From: Eutrophovita sp913057845
GTDB taxonomy: Bacteria; Pseudomonadota; Gammaproteobacteria; Burkholderiales; Eutrophovitaceae
Reading direction: 5' to 3'
Assembly: GCA_963925895.1 (NCBI GenBank)
Contig: CAWUVH010000008.1
Location: forward strand, 1 to 64,000
Length of the DNA stretch: 64,000 nt
Shown here: positions 17,658 to 26,034 of the stretch, one piece after another
How the letters are laid out: every line of letters begins with the position of its first letter
How positions within the stretch are numbered: position 1 is the stretch's first letter
Position numbers and translations under genes: made by a program
The notes under the pieces: model-generated
The model's input: the letters and a program-made list of their open reading frames with translations, nothing else
Told to the model about the DNA's origin: nothing
Databases searched by the model: none

Positions 17658-18668
17658 TCATTGGTCAGTGCGCACGTCCAAAATAATCTTTCCGATGTGT
17701 TGACTTGATTCCATAAGCCGATGCGCTTCAGCTGCATCTTCGAGTGAGAACGAGGCAAAGATGAGTGGTTTAATGATTTTCTTTTCGAGTAGTGGCCAAA
17801 CTTTTTTAGCAAGGGACTCAGCGATATTAGCTTTGAACGACGTGGCTCTTGGGCGCAATGTCGAGCCAGTCACAGTCAGTCTTCTTTTAAGAATATCAGT
17901 CATATTCAAATTGGTTTTAACGCCTCCTAAAAAAGCGATAATCACTATTCGACCATCATCAGCTAAGCACCTTAGGTTACGTTGTAGATAGTCGCCTGCG
18001 ACCATGTCGATAATAATATCGACACCTCTATCATTGGTAAGGGCCATCACGCGTTCCACGAAATCTTCATCGTTGTAGTTGATTGCCTTAGTTGCGCCAA
18101 TAGTTTCACAAGCGTGACATTTCTCGTCTGACCCAGCAGTTACGAATATCTCATGCCCAAAAGCCCGACATAATTGTATGGCCGTGGTTCCAATGCCGCT
18201 TGATCCACCATGAACAAGAATAGTTTCTTGCCCGCAAAGTCCAGCTCGGTCAAACACATTGGACCAGACCGTGAAATAGGTTTCAGGAATGGACGCAGCT
18301 TCCCGTAAACTAAGCCCCTTAGGAATTGGTAGGCATTGTGTGGCAGGTGCGCTAACGTATTCAGCATATCCTCCTCCAGCCACAAGTGCGCAGATTGGAT
18401 CACCAATTTTCCATTGAGTTACGTGCTTGCCGATGGCAACAATAAGCCCCGATACTTCTAGACCTGGAATGTCTGTTACTCCGGGTGGTGGTGGATAAAG
18501 GCCTGCCCGTTGCATGATGTCGGGACGATTTACCCCCGCAGTGTGAACGCGAATCAGTACCTCATATTCGGTAATTTGTGGGACAGGCCGCTGCGTTAAC
18601 TTTAAAACATCGGGTTTGCCTGGTTTGGTTACCTCGATGGCGCGCATTGTTTGTGGTAACTGTTGCAT
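17658..18668 (-). CDS. NAD(P)H quinone oxidoreductase, zinc-free MDR family (PIG3-like)
   Basis: Medium-chain reductase acting on quinones or enals in the cytosol. The 336-residue protein has the N-terminal GroES-like domain (VLIRVHTAGVNRPD, then IPGLEVSG) and a Rossmann domain with VHGGSSGIGTTAIQLC. The zinc ligands of alcohol dehydrogenases are missing, which fits the quinone reductase group. The Shine-Dalgarno AGGA is 6 bases before the start. It is convergent with rppH, 10 bases away, and divergent from the aldo/keto reductase. Confidence 0.85.
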   Translation of the reverse strand: MQQLPQTMRAIEVTKPGKPDVLKLTQRPVPQITEYEVLIRVHTAGVNRPDIMQRAGLYPPPPGVTDIPGLEVSGLIVAIGKHVTQWKIGDPICALVAGGGYAEYVSAPATQCLPIPKGLSLREAASIPETYFTVWSNVFDRAGLCGQETILVHGGSSGIGTTAIQLCRAFGHEIFVTAGSDEKCHACETIGATKAINYNDEDFVERVMALTNDRGVDIIIDMVAGDYLQRNLRCLADDGRIVIIAFLGGVKTNLNMTDILKRRLTVTGSTLRPRATSFKANIAESLAKKVWPLLEKKIIKPLIFASFSLEDAAEAHRLMESSQHIGKIILDVRTDQ

Positions 18669-18767
18669 TAGGTGTCCTATTATTTATAGCGAGTATGTGG
18701 GTGTTTCGGCATTGATTCTACAGATTAGATAAGATCAAGGTGATTTCAATGAAAGTCGGAATATCTT

Positions 18768-18785
18768 GGGAGGTAACGATTGATG
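18768..18785 (+). promoter_or_regulatory. Strong ribosome-binding site of the aldo/keto reductase
   Basis: GGGAGGT at 18768-18774 is 8 bases before ATG 18783, and picks this ATG over the TTG immediately before it. Confidence 0.75.
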
Positions 18786-19784
18786 GAATATTGTTCACTG
18801 GGTGCTAGCCAACTTAAAGTTTCGAAGCTATGTCTTGGTACGATGACTTTTGGGGCTCAAACAGACAAGTCTGAGTCGGATCGGATTGTATCTTCAGCTA
18901 AGGATAATGGAGTCAATTTTATTGATACAGCTGACGTTTATGTGCACGGTGAGTCTGAACGTATTGTCGGAGAACTTATTAAGTCGTCGAGAAATTGGTG
19001 GGTCTTGGCGACTAAGGCCGGACAAACGATCGTCGATGTGCCTAATCAGGGCGGGCTTTCAAGAAAGTGGCTGACTCAATCTGTAGATCAAAGCTTAGAG
19101 AGATTGGGAACAGATTATATTGATGTGTTTTACCTTCACCGTGACTACGAGCCCGAATCCTTGATTGATGCGGTCACTACAATGGGTGACATGATTCGGG
19201 CGGGTAAGATTCGTTATTTCGGCCTGTCTAACTTTAGAGGCTGGAGAATTGCTGAAGTGTTAATGCTTTGCAAAGAATTTGCGGTACCTCCGCCAATTGT
19301 GTGCCAGCCCTATTACAATGCTGTGAACCGAATGCCTGAGGTTGAAATTCTTCCCGTATGTAAGCGGTTCGGCATTGGAGTTGTTCCGTTTAGCCCGATT
19401 GCTCGGGGTGTATTGACAGGAAAATACGAGGTGGGGCAGATGCCGAGTGAAGGTACGCGCGCGGGCCGAAAAGATAAACGAATGATGGAAACCGAGTTTC
19501 GTGTTGAGTCCATTAAGCTCGCTAAGGACTTTGTTCTTTATGCGCAAGGGAAGGGCGTTACTCCTGGACAATTTGCGGTGGCATGGGTTTTAGCGAATCC
19601 GATTGTGAATAGTGTGATCGGCGGCCCTAGAACATTCGAGCAATGGGAAGATTATTACGGTGCTCTAGCTATTCAAATCAACGAGGATGATGAGCGGTTT
19701 GTAGATCAGTTGGTCGCACCTGGGCATCCATCAACACCTGGATATACTGATCCGATTTTTCCGGTTACGGGTAGATCAGGATAA
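18783..19784 (+). CDS. Aldo/keto reductase
   Basis: NADPH-dependent carbonyl reductase with the TIM-barrel fold. The 333-residue protein shows the catalytic tetrad: Asp and Tyr in FIDTADVYVHGESE, Lys in LATKAG and His in FYLHRDYEP. The C-terminal cofactor region NPIVNSVIGGPRT follows. It belongs to the YajO/Tas-like group by length and motif layout. Substrate unknown. It lies divergent to the quinone oxidoreductase, and the 114-base gap between them holds both promoters. It converges on the DUF1501 gene. Confidence 0.85.
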   Translation: MEYCSLGASQLKVSKLCLGTMTFGAQTDKSESDRIVSSAKDNGVNFIDTADVYVHGESERIVGELIKSSRNWWVLATKAGQTIVDVPNQGGLSRKWLTQSVDQSLERLGTDYIDVFYLHRDYEPESLIDAVTTMGDMIRAGKIRYFGLSNFRGWRIAEVLMLCKEFAVPPPIVCQPYYNAVNRMPEVEILPVCKRFGIGVVPFSPIARGVLTGKYEVGQMPSEGTRAGRKDKRMMETEFRVESIKLAKDFVLYAQGKGVTPGQFAVAWVLANPIVNSVIGGPRTFEQWEDYYGALAIQINEDDERFVDQLVAPGHPSTPGYTDPIFPVTGRSG

Positions 19785-19831
19785 AATCAGTGATTGACCT
19801 GTGTTGACTGGTTTATCTCTGCTTTAAGCGC

Positions 19832-21055
19832 TCACCCAAACGCTGGAAACTCATCAAACCGATGTCTGAGCACTTGTTCATGAGCGTCTAGTCCCATCCA
19901 TCCGCTGATGGCGGTTGCGTAAACTTGTCTGAAGTCTGTGGTGTGAAGCATGTTGCCATCGTTGAGGTTAGTCAGGCTGGGTAGTTCACCATAATGCCCC
20001 CCTTTAACGCTATTGCCGATGAGGTACATATTATTTGCTGTGCCATGATCTGTGCCTAAATTGGTATTTTCAGCAACTCGTCGTCCAAATTCAGAAAACA
20101 CAAGCATGACGACATCATCTGCTCGTCCAATGCGCTCCATATCCGTAAAAAATCCAGAAACCGCATCTGAGAAGTAAGTTAAGAGACGTTGGTGTAGGTT
20201 TGGCTGTTGCACATGCGTATCGAATGCATTACGTCTAAACGAAGTGTAGTAAAGACGCGTATTCATATCAGCATTGATCAAAGCTGCTATTTTGTTAAGG
20301 TCCAGTGGGGAGATCCCGTAGTCGACTGGGGTGCTATAGCTCTCACAAGCAGATTTCACTTTTTCTGAAGCCTGTCGTGCGCTCTTGGCTAGGCCTAGCA
20401 GGCGTCTTTGTGCTGTAGTGCTGTTTTCGTTGGGTGCACGGTCGGCATCAAGCAGTGGTCTCGATCGAAATAAACCTTTTCGGCCGAATTCCTTTGGGTC
20501 ATCAAACACAACAGGTACATGATTTTTAGCTACAACTGCCAATGATTGAGTCGCATCTATGTTCACCAGGTAGTTGGGCGTTATAGCAGGATCCAGAGAG
20601 TCAGCGAGTCGTCCAACCCAACCTAAGGACCCTCCGCTATTGGGGGATGCAGTTTGCCAATAAGCCATTGAGGTGAAGTGTGAATAAGAGGGTTGGTCAT
20701 AGCCGCAACCATGGAATATAGCCATGTTTCCGTCCTTGAACAGTCGTTCCATACCTGACATGTCAGGATTAAAACCAAAGTGTTCGTCGATTTTTCTGAC
20801 CTTGTTTGGTTTAATCCCGAGCGTTGGCCGATGTCTGTAATACGCATCATCGCCGTAGGGGACTAAAGTATTTAAGCCATCGTTTCCACCTGAGAGTTCC
20901 AGTACGACAAGAATTTTGTTGCTGAGCGGACTATCGCTCGCAAAGGCTAACGGAGAAAGTTGCGAAAGAATGGGACTAGACAGGCCGCTAGCAGCCGCAC
21001 CTGCGCCCATGAGCTTGAGGAAGTCTCTACGTTTAAATTGGTATTTTTTACTCAT
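19832..21055 (-). CDS. DUF1501 protein with Tat signal
   Basis: A 407-residue exported protein. The twin-arginine signal KRRDFLKLMGAGAAAS at residues 8-23 predicts folded export through Tat. The mature part has the DUF1501 features VVLELSGGNDGLNTLVPY near the N-terminus, GNMAIFHGCG, and VFSEFGRRVAEN with GTDHGTAN near the C-terminus, a set seen in alkaline-phosphatase-like folds. It follows the DUF1800 gene by 14 bases with its own AAGGA ribosome-binding site. DUF1800/DUF1501 pairs recur together in many bacteria and are presumed to form one envelope system; the function is not established. Confidence 0.85.
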   Translation of the reverse strand: MSKKYQFKRRDFLKLMGAGAAASGLSSPILSQLSPLAFASDSPLSNKILVVLELSGGNDGLNTLVPYGDDAYYRHRPTLGIKPNKVRKIDEHFGFNPDMSGMERLFKDGNMAIFHGCGYDQPSYSHFTSMAYWQTASPNSGGSLGWVGRLADSLDPAITPNYLVNIDATQSLAVVAKNHVPVVFDDPKEFGRKGLFRSRPLLDADRAPNENSTTAQRRLLGLAKSARQASEKVKSACESYSTPVDYGISPLDLNKIAALINADMNTRLYYTSFRRNAFDTHVQQPNLHQRLLTYFSDAVSGFFTDMERIGRADDVVMLVFSEFGRRVAENTNLGTDHGTANNMYLIGNSVKGGHYGELPSLTNLNDGNMLHTTDFRQVYATAISGWMGLDAHEQVLRHRFDEFPAFG

Positions 21056-21069
21056 TAACGGTCCTTGTA

Positions 21070-22884
21070 TTAGCCGAGTTGGTATTCAGGTAGAGATAGA
21101 AGTAAATGAAACGTTTCTCGCAGCGCTTCTTCTGAAAACGTTTTCGCTGCCGGAATGTTATCGGTGCCGAGCTGCTGAGTGAGGAAATCAGTGATTTGCT
21201 GTCTCGTGCCTTGATCTATGGAAACCGAGAAAAACCTATTGATTAAATAGTTAATTGCATCCTCTGATGTTTGGCAATTGGCGTCGAGAACGAGCTTTGT
21301 TATATTTAGTCTGGCAGGAGCTCTGCTAATTGGCTTTACTTTCTCTATCGCCGTTCTCCATCCACGATAACTTCCTAGTCGCGTATTAAATTCCTCATCC
21401 CGGTCAACCATGTTATTGGATGCTGAGGTTGCGTAACCGTCCTCTGGCTGCGTCGCAGTTGCGATATCAGCGCCTGCTGCAAGTCTTTCAGCAACAACTC
21501 CAATTTGGTAGTTGTCTGGATATCGATCGCTGGGTAGAAATTTGATATTTGGAAACACAGTGTCGTATACGAAGTTACCGCGTGCTAAGAGTAAGCCGGG
21601 TGTCACCCAACTCTGTCCCCCAGCCCAACCGGCGACAGTGGGTGGAAATAGCAAAATTTGCCCAAGTGATTCGGTTGTGTCGTAAAAGTCTGGAACCCCA
21701 GGAATTACGACCAAGCCTAGTTTTTTATATGTTGAAATGACTAGTTCGACGGGCGATTTGATATGCGTCCCCATTGATGCTGAGCTGTAAAAATCTTTAG
21801 ACAAAAATATTTTCTCTAATAATGGTTTGATCTCATATGCTGAGTTTTGTAAAACCGCACCAAGTTCTTTTTTTGTTTTAGGGTCAATATCGTCACGTAC
21901 AAAAAATTTATAAATCTTCCCGGAAATATATTCAGCAGTAACAGGTTTTTCTAGAATCATATCGATGACGTCTAGTCCATCCCAATTGCCTGTATTTCCG
22001 AAGAATATTTTATCGGACGAGTCGTGTTGCTCAGCATTAACGACAAATTGGAGATCAATATAATTCCAGCCTGTGAATGCGCGAGCGGCTTCTCGAATGT
22101 CCTCTTCTGTGTATTGACCCACTCCCATGGTGAAGAGCTCCATGATCTCGCGAGCAAAGTTTTCATTTGGTGAGCCTTTAACATTCACGCCGGCATCCAA
22201 AAATGAAAGCATTGCTGGATCTTGAGAGACTTCTATAAGTAATTGTTTAAAGTTAGCCGTTCCATATTCACGGAAAACCTGATTTTGATTCAGTAGTTTT
22301 CGATAATCACGAACTTTTTCTTCATTAGTCGCAAAGTGTCCGTGCCAAAAAAGCGCCATTTTTTCTTCTAGGGGGCGTTTGCTAAGAAGCATGCGATTTG
22401 CCCACCAATGCGCAACACGACGAGTTTCCAGCATACTGGCGCGTAACCAGTAAAAGAAGCGATCAACCACAGGTTGGAGTCGACGATTTCCGCTGGGTTT
22501 GACTTTGACTCCTATGGCCTCACCGGTTTCTTTAGCGAGTTTAGTAGCTGCAGGTCTTGATGCTGGAAAGGGTTCAATGCCATCGTCGTGTATGTTTGAG
22601 TGATCGAATTTAGGCAGGGGGTCTGGGATACCTTCATAATAAAGAAGTTCCCGAACAGCAGCTCTCGGCCCCATCGAGACCAGTCGTTCAATGTTCTTCG
22701 GGCTATCACCAAAGCCACCACGCTCGATAAGGTGTCGAGCTTTAGCATAGTCCCAATCATGTTCAGGTATTGGCTCAAGATTGTTGACCCAATCGTTGTC
22801 ATCGGCCCAAGAAAGCGATGCCGAGAGCACAATCGTTAAGGAGACTAACGTCATGCTAAGATTTTTTTTAATGTTAGCGCTCAT
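21070..22884 (-). CDS. DUF1800 protein, exported
   Basis: First gene of the DUF1800-DUF1501 pair, 604 residues. It starts with a Sec signal peptide (MTLVSLTIVLSASLSWA, likely cut after SWA). DUF1800 landmarks include the early HLIERGGFG, the helix containing RRVAHWWANRML, then LFWHGHF, NENFAREIMELFTMGVG and FTGWNY. The partner gene lies 14 bases downstream. The family is large and its biochemical role is unknown; roles in secretion or surface structures have been suggested only by association. Confidence 0.85.
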   Translation of the reverse strand: MSANIKKNLSMTLVSLTIVLSASLSWADDNDWVNNLEPIPEHDWDYAKARHLIERGGFGDSPKNIERLVSMGPRAAVRELLYYEGIPDPLPKFDHSNIHDDGIEPFPASRPAATKLAKETGEAIGVKVKPSGNRRLQPVVDRFFYWLRASMLETRRVAHWWANRMLLSKRPLEEKMALFWHGHFATNEEKVRDYRKLLNQNQVFREYGTANFKQLLIEVSQDPAMLSFLDAGVNVKGSPNENFAREIMELFTMGVGQYTEEDIREAARAFTGWNYIDLQFVVNAEQHDSSDKIFFGNTGNWDGLDVIDMILEKPVTAEYISGKIYKFFVRDDIDPKTKKELGAVLQNSAYEIKPLLEKIFLSKDFYSSASMGTHIKSPVELVISTYKKLGLVVIPGVPDFYDTTESLGQILLFPPTVAGWAGGQSWVTPGLLLARGNFVYDTVFPNIKFLPSDRYPDNYQIGVVAERLAAGADIATATQPEDGYATSASNNMVDRDEEFNTRLGSYRGWRTAIEKVKPISRAPARLNITKLVLDANCQTSEDAINYLINRFFSVSIDQGTRQQITDFLTQQLGTDNIPAAKTFSEEALRETFHLLLSLPEYQLG

Positions 22885-22990
22885 GATGGTTGTTTATAGG
22901 CTTGGCTGTTTGGTTGTTGGTGACTTTCTAAATCTTGACAAGTACAGAGTCTTAATTATTGCAGATCTGCATGATATATTAATCATTTGA

Positions 22991-23431
22991 CTAAAAGGGT
23001 GCCGATATTTGTGTAAGCGCTGCTAGCATTTCTTTCGGTATTGGAGTCGGTCGACGCGACAAGGTATCGACATAAACATGTACGAAGGTGCCTTGGGCTG
23101 ATGTTAAGTTACCATCTTCGCGGAACAATCCGACTGAATAGTGAACCGAGCTTATGCCGATTTTGTCTACTCGAATGCCACTTGTTACGACGTCTGGAAA
23201 CGTAATCGGGGAGAAATACTGACACTGCGTCTCAACGACTAAGCCAATAATTGTGCTTTTTTCGATATTGAGCACATTTTGCTCAATTAAGAACTGATTG
23301 ACTGCGGTATCGAAGAATGAGTAATAGACCACGTTATTGATATGTCGATACACATCGTTATCCATCCAACGAGTTGGTATGGTTTGAAAGTGAAAGAAAT
23401 GATCGCGATTTGAAGGCTTGCTTTTAGACAT
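22991..23431 (-). CDS. Hotdog-fold acyl-CoA thioesterase
   Basis: A 146-residue thioesterase of the 4-hydroxybenzoyl-CoA thioesterase-like group. The signature is TRWMDNDVYRHINNVVYY around residue 20, where the Asp/Asn pair and the helix after it form the active site. It is not YbgC, which has the different YYEDTDAGGVVYHA motif, although it lies beside a pal gene as YbgC does in tol-pal operons. The acyl group removed is unknown. It is divergent from pal, and a 7-base inverted repeat lies about 20 bases before its start. Confidence 0.8.
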   Translation of the reverse strand: MSKSKPSNRDHFFHFQTIPTRWMDNDVYRHINNVVYYSFFDTAVNQFLIEQNVLNIEKSTIIGLVVETQCQYFSPITFPDVVTSGIRVDKIGISSVHYSVGLFREDGNLTSAQGTFVHVYVDTLSRRPTPIPKEMLAALTQISAPF

Positions 23432-23448
23432 ATTTTAATTTTTCTTGA

Positions 23449-23473
23449 GGTTACAAAACTCGTTGATGTAACC
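23449..23473. promoter_or_regulatory. Inverted repeat in the thioesterase/pal divergent region
   Basis: Perfect 7-base arms GGTTACA (23449-23455) and TGTAACC (23467-23473) with 11 bases between them. It lies just upstream of the thioesterase start. It could be an operator with half-sites about two helical turns apart, or a leader hairpin. A few such repeats are expected by chance in a window of this size. Confidence 0.25.
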
Positions 23474-23643
23474 CGAAACGTATTAAGGGCTAGAAATTAG
23501 GCGCTCAAAGTAAGTACTCAACAGCCATTATAAACGCAAAGAAAACCTAGTATTTTTTATAATAATCATTCGTTTACTATGTTATTATTCTGCTGTGAAA
23601 TTTGCATTCAGCGACATTTCTAAATTTTTATTAGGATGAATAA

Positions 23644-24384
23644 ATGACATTTGTGCCCAACATGCTTAGATTATTTCTCATAGGGTTTACTGCTTTATCA
23701 TTGGTTGCATGTCAGACAACTAATAAGACTGCAGAAACGGTTGAGGAGTCCACCGATAGTTTTGAGTATATTCAAGCTCAAGCGCAAGCTCAATCTGAGC
23801 AAGAGCGCCTTCAGCAAGAGTTAGAACAAGCCAAGCAAGATCAGGAACGACTCCAGGCGGACGCGGATAAAGCTCGTGAGGGACAAGCCTTAGCCGAAGA
23901 AAAGACGAGACTAGAGGCGGAAGAACGTGCCATAGCTCAATCTGAAGCCGCGCAAGCTCAATCTGAAGCCGCGCAAGCTCAATCTGAAGCCGCGCAAGCT
24001 AGAGCAGAAGCTGCGCAAACCCAAGAAGGCGTTGTTAACGACAGCGTGCCGATGGGAATGCCCGCCAGCTCCGTATACTTTGATTTTGATAAGAGTTTCA
24101 TTGTCCCTAAGTTTGACGATGTGATTCGATCCCATGCTGGGTACCTTCGCGCCAATCCTGACTTGAAAGTGGAAATTCAAGGTAATTGTGATGAGCGAGG
24201 CAGTCGAGAATACAATATTGGTCTCGGTAATAGTCGAGCGCTTGCAGTTAAGGCTGCGTTAGAACTGTCGGGTGTTCAGGGAGGCCGGATTACGATCACC
24301 AGCTTTGGTTCAGAAAAGCCTTTGGCACTGGGACATGACGAGTCTAGTTGGCAGCAAAATAGAAGGGCCGACTTTGTGTATTGA
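23644..24384 (+). CDS. pal: Pal-like OmpA-domain lipoprotein with expanded coiled linker
   Basis: Outer-membrane lipoprotein that binds peptidoglycan and helps hold the outer membrane to the wall. The lipobox LSLVAC puts the lipidated cysteine at residue 23. Residues about 45-125 form an Ala/Gln/Glu-rich helical linker, with three identical heptads AQSEAAQ and a fourth imperfect one. The C-terminal OmpA/Pal domain has VYFDFDKS, then GNCDERGSREYNIGLGNSRA with the Asp and Arg that bind diaminopimelate. At 246 residues it is some 70 longer than E. coli Pal because of the linker. tolQ, tolR, tolA and tolB are not beside it. AGGA lies 7 bases before ATG. Confidence 0.85.
   Translation: MTFVPNMLRLFLIGFTALSLVACQTTNKTAETVEESTDSFEYIQAQAQAQSEQERLQQELEQAKQDQERLQADADKAREGQALAEEKTRLEAEERAIAQSEAAQAQSEAAQAQSEAAQARAEAAQTQEGVVNDSVPMGMPASSVYFDFDKSFIVPKFDDVIRSHAGYLRANPDLKVEIQGNCDERGSREYNIGLGNSRALAVKAALELSGVQGGRITITSFGSEKPLALGHDESSWQQNRRADFVY
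23935..24018 (+). repeat. 21-bp direct repeat in the pal linker (3 exact copies plus 1 diverged)
   Basis: The unit begins GCTCAATCTGAAG and ends GCCGCGCAA, 21 bases, at 23935-23955, 23956-23976 and 23977-23997, followed by a diverged copy to 24018. Each unit encodes exactly one heptad, so changes in copy number keep the frame and the coiled-coil register. Confidence 0.9.
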
Positions 24385-24412
24385 TTTTGGCCACTTTTGA
24401 TAGATTTAAATG

Positions 24413-24436
24413 GGGGCGTTTATACGCCCCTTTTTT
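24413..24436 (+). terminator. Rho-independent terminator after pal
   Basis: A 7-base GC-rich stem GGGGCGT (24413-24419) and ACGCCCC (24424-24430) with a 4-base TTAT loop, followed directly by six T residues (24431-24436). It lies 28 bases after the pal stop and separates it from the coiled-coil gene. Confidence 0.9.
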
Positions 24437-24475
24437 GTTTGAGAAACCTATTGCTTTAAAGTAAAGTTGGTGGCT

Positions 24476-25927
24476 ATGACGATAAGAATTACATTGAGCC
24501 TTATCTTTATCCTGTTGAGCGGTACGTTTACGTACGCCCAGAATACTCCCGGTGCTTCAATCGAAAATGCTAAAAAAATTCGAGAAGCTAGACCTAGCTT
24601 CGTCCAACTGGTTAACCAGGTTAAGGAGCTCAAACACAGCCTCCTTGAATTAGAAATAGCGATTACCGAAGCCAACACAGATCGTTTAGTGGAGCGTAAC
24701 GCAGATTTTCAAAAAACCATTGAGGCACAAAACGAAAATTTCCAGAAAACCTTAGAGCTTATGGAGAAAATCGGACAGATAAAAAGTGATTTGGCAAATC
24801 ACTATAACTTGCTGAATAATCCTCTGAATCAATTGCGCAATGAGTTTGATAACCGTGGTGACCAATTGTTTCAGTGGCGTCGAGTTCTCGATAATGCAGA
24901 GGCTCGTGTGACTCAAGTGGAGTCTCAGATTCAAGAGGATGGAATGTCGACTGCTCAGCAGGTCGAAGGTCTAACGAATCGAATTAATGCGTTGGAGGCG
25001 AGGGTCCAAAATGTTAGTGCGGAGTATGTTCAAAAGGCCGAGTTTGAGTTGAGAGAGCAAAAGTTGCTGACGCGCATCCTTTATCTTGAGGAGGAAAATC
25101 AATTGTTGCTTCAGCGCTTTCAGGTTTCGGAGACGCTTATTCAACGGTTAGGTGAACAAATCATTACTAACTCTGGCCGATTGGCAGAGGTAACTGAAGG
25201 TGCGTTGACTCATTTGAGTCGAATTGAGCAGATTGAAGCCGACATCAGTCGGTTTGAAAGTTTCTCTGATCGCTTAGATGCACTGGCTGCAAAAGACATG
25301 GAGTTAGATAGAGATGTCTTTGCAATAAATGATATTGAATTTAGGCTTGAGGAGCTCGCTACTGGTTTGTACCCATTGCAGGCTGAGCTACTTAGACTCG
25401 AAGGTGACACAAAAAACCTCGATGATATTTCTAGGCTGAATTCAGAGGATTTAAATGTGGTGCTGAGGAGGCTCGATGAATTAGAAATCGTCCAACCGAC
25501 ACTCGCCGATCAATATTCTCTTAAAGATCGCATGAGCGAACTTCTGTATCAGCTGAAAATTTTGAAGGCTAAAATTATTAGTATGGAAGAGCAGTTCGCC
25601 CGCTCAGAAAATTCTTCTGATGCAGGCTTAGATCAGCTGAGAATTTTGGAGAATAAAATCATGATGATGGAAGAACAGTTCGCCCGCTCAGAAAATTCTT
25701 CTGATGCAGGCTTAGATCAGCTGAGAATTTTGGAGAATAAAATCATGATGATGGAAGAGCATTTCGCCCGCTCAGAAAATTCTTCTGATGAAGACTTAGA
25801 GCGGCTGAGAATTTTGGAGAATAAAATCATGATGATGGAAGCGCAGTTAGCTTCTTCTCGCAGTGCACCTGATGTCGAAGGGGACATGTCGGCAACGGAA
25901 GATCCAGCTCAACCCAGCTCTGAATGA
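24476..25927 (+). CDS. Exported long coiled-coil protein with 28-residue repeats
   Basis: No known family recognised. The 483-residue protein has a signal peptide (TIRITLSLIFILLSGTFTYA, cut before QN). After that it is almost entirely heptad-patterned helix rich in Leu, Glu, Gln and Arg, with no membrane segment. Near the C-terminus are 3.7 copies of a 28-residue repeat (starting QLRILENKI and ending SDAGLD), and then an acidic Ser/Pro tail. It occupies the place that cpoB/ybgF takes after pal in tol-pal operons, but lacks TPR repeats and is cut off from pal by a terminator. A periplasmic spacer or scaffold role is a guess. An in-frame TTG at 24467 is a less likely start. Confidence 0.65.
   Translation: MTIRITLSLIFILLSGTFTYAQNTPGASIENAKKIREARPSFVQLVNQVKELKHSLLELEIAITEANTDRLVERNADFQKTIEAQNENFQKTLELMEKIGQIKSDLANHYNLLNNPLNQLRNEFDNRGDQLFQWRRVLDNAEARVTQVESQIQEDGMSTAQQVEGLTNRINALEARVQNVSAEYVQKAEFELREQKLLTRILYLEEENQLLLQRFQVSETLIQRLGEQIITNSGRLAEVTEGALTHLSRIEQIEADISRFESFSDRLDALAAKDMELDRDVFAINDIEFRLEELATGLYPLQAELLRLEGDTKNLDDISRLNSEDLNVVLRRLDELEIVQPTLADQYSLKDRMSELLYQLKILKAKIISMEEQFARSENSSDAGLDQLRILENKIMMMEEQFARSENSSDAGLDQLRILENKIMMMEEHFARSENSSDEDLERLRILENKIMMMEAQLASSRSAPDVEGDMSATEDPAQPSSE
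25550..25857 (+). repeat. 84-bp tandem repeat in the coiled-coil gene
   Basis: Copies begin at 25550, 25634, 25718 and 25802 (the last one partial). Copies 2 and 3 are nearly identical; copies 1 and 4 diverge at the outer edges. The unit equals 28 codons, four heptads, so gain or loss of copies preserves frame and coiled-coil phase. Confidence 0.9.
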
Positions 25928-26034
25928 TTTTTTAGCTTATTGGCTTGTAAAGGCCTAAGGTTTTTCTGATACGTGATGATGAGTCCCACACCGTTTAAAA
26001 AACGCGATAGAGGTTGTCGACTATACTGCTGAAC

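Noticed and set aside
22991..24384. Reading the thioesterase-pal arrangement as a remnant of ybgC-tol-pal
   Set aside because: The thioesterase motif (RWMDNDVYRHINN) is not that of YbgC, and the genes are divergent rather than co-directional. Adjacency is likely coincidental.
25550..25857. CRISPR-like or intergenic tandem array
   Set aside because: The repeats are contiguous, without spacers, and in frame within a coding region.
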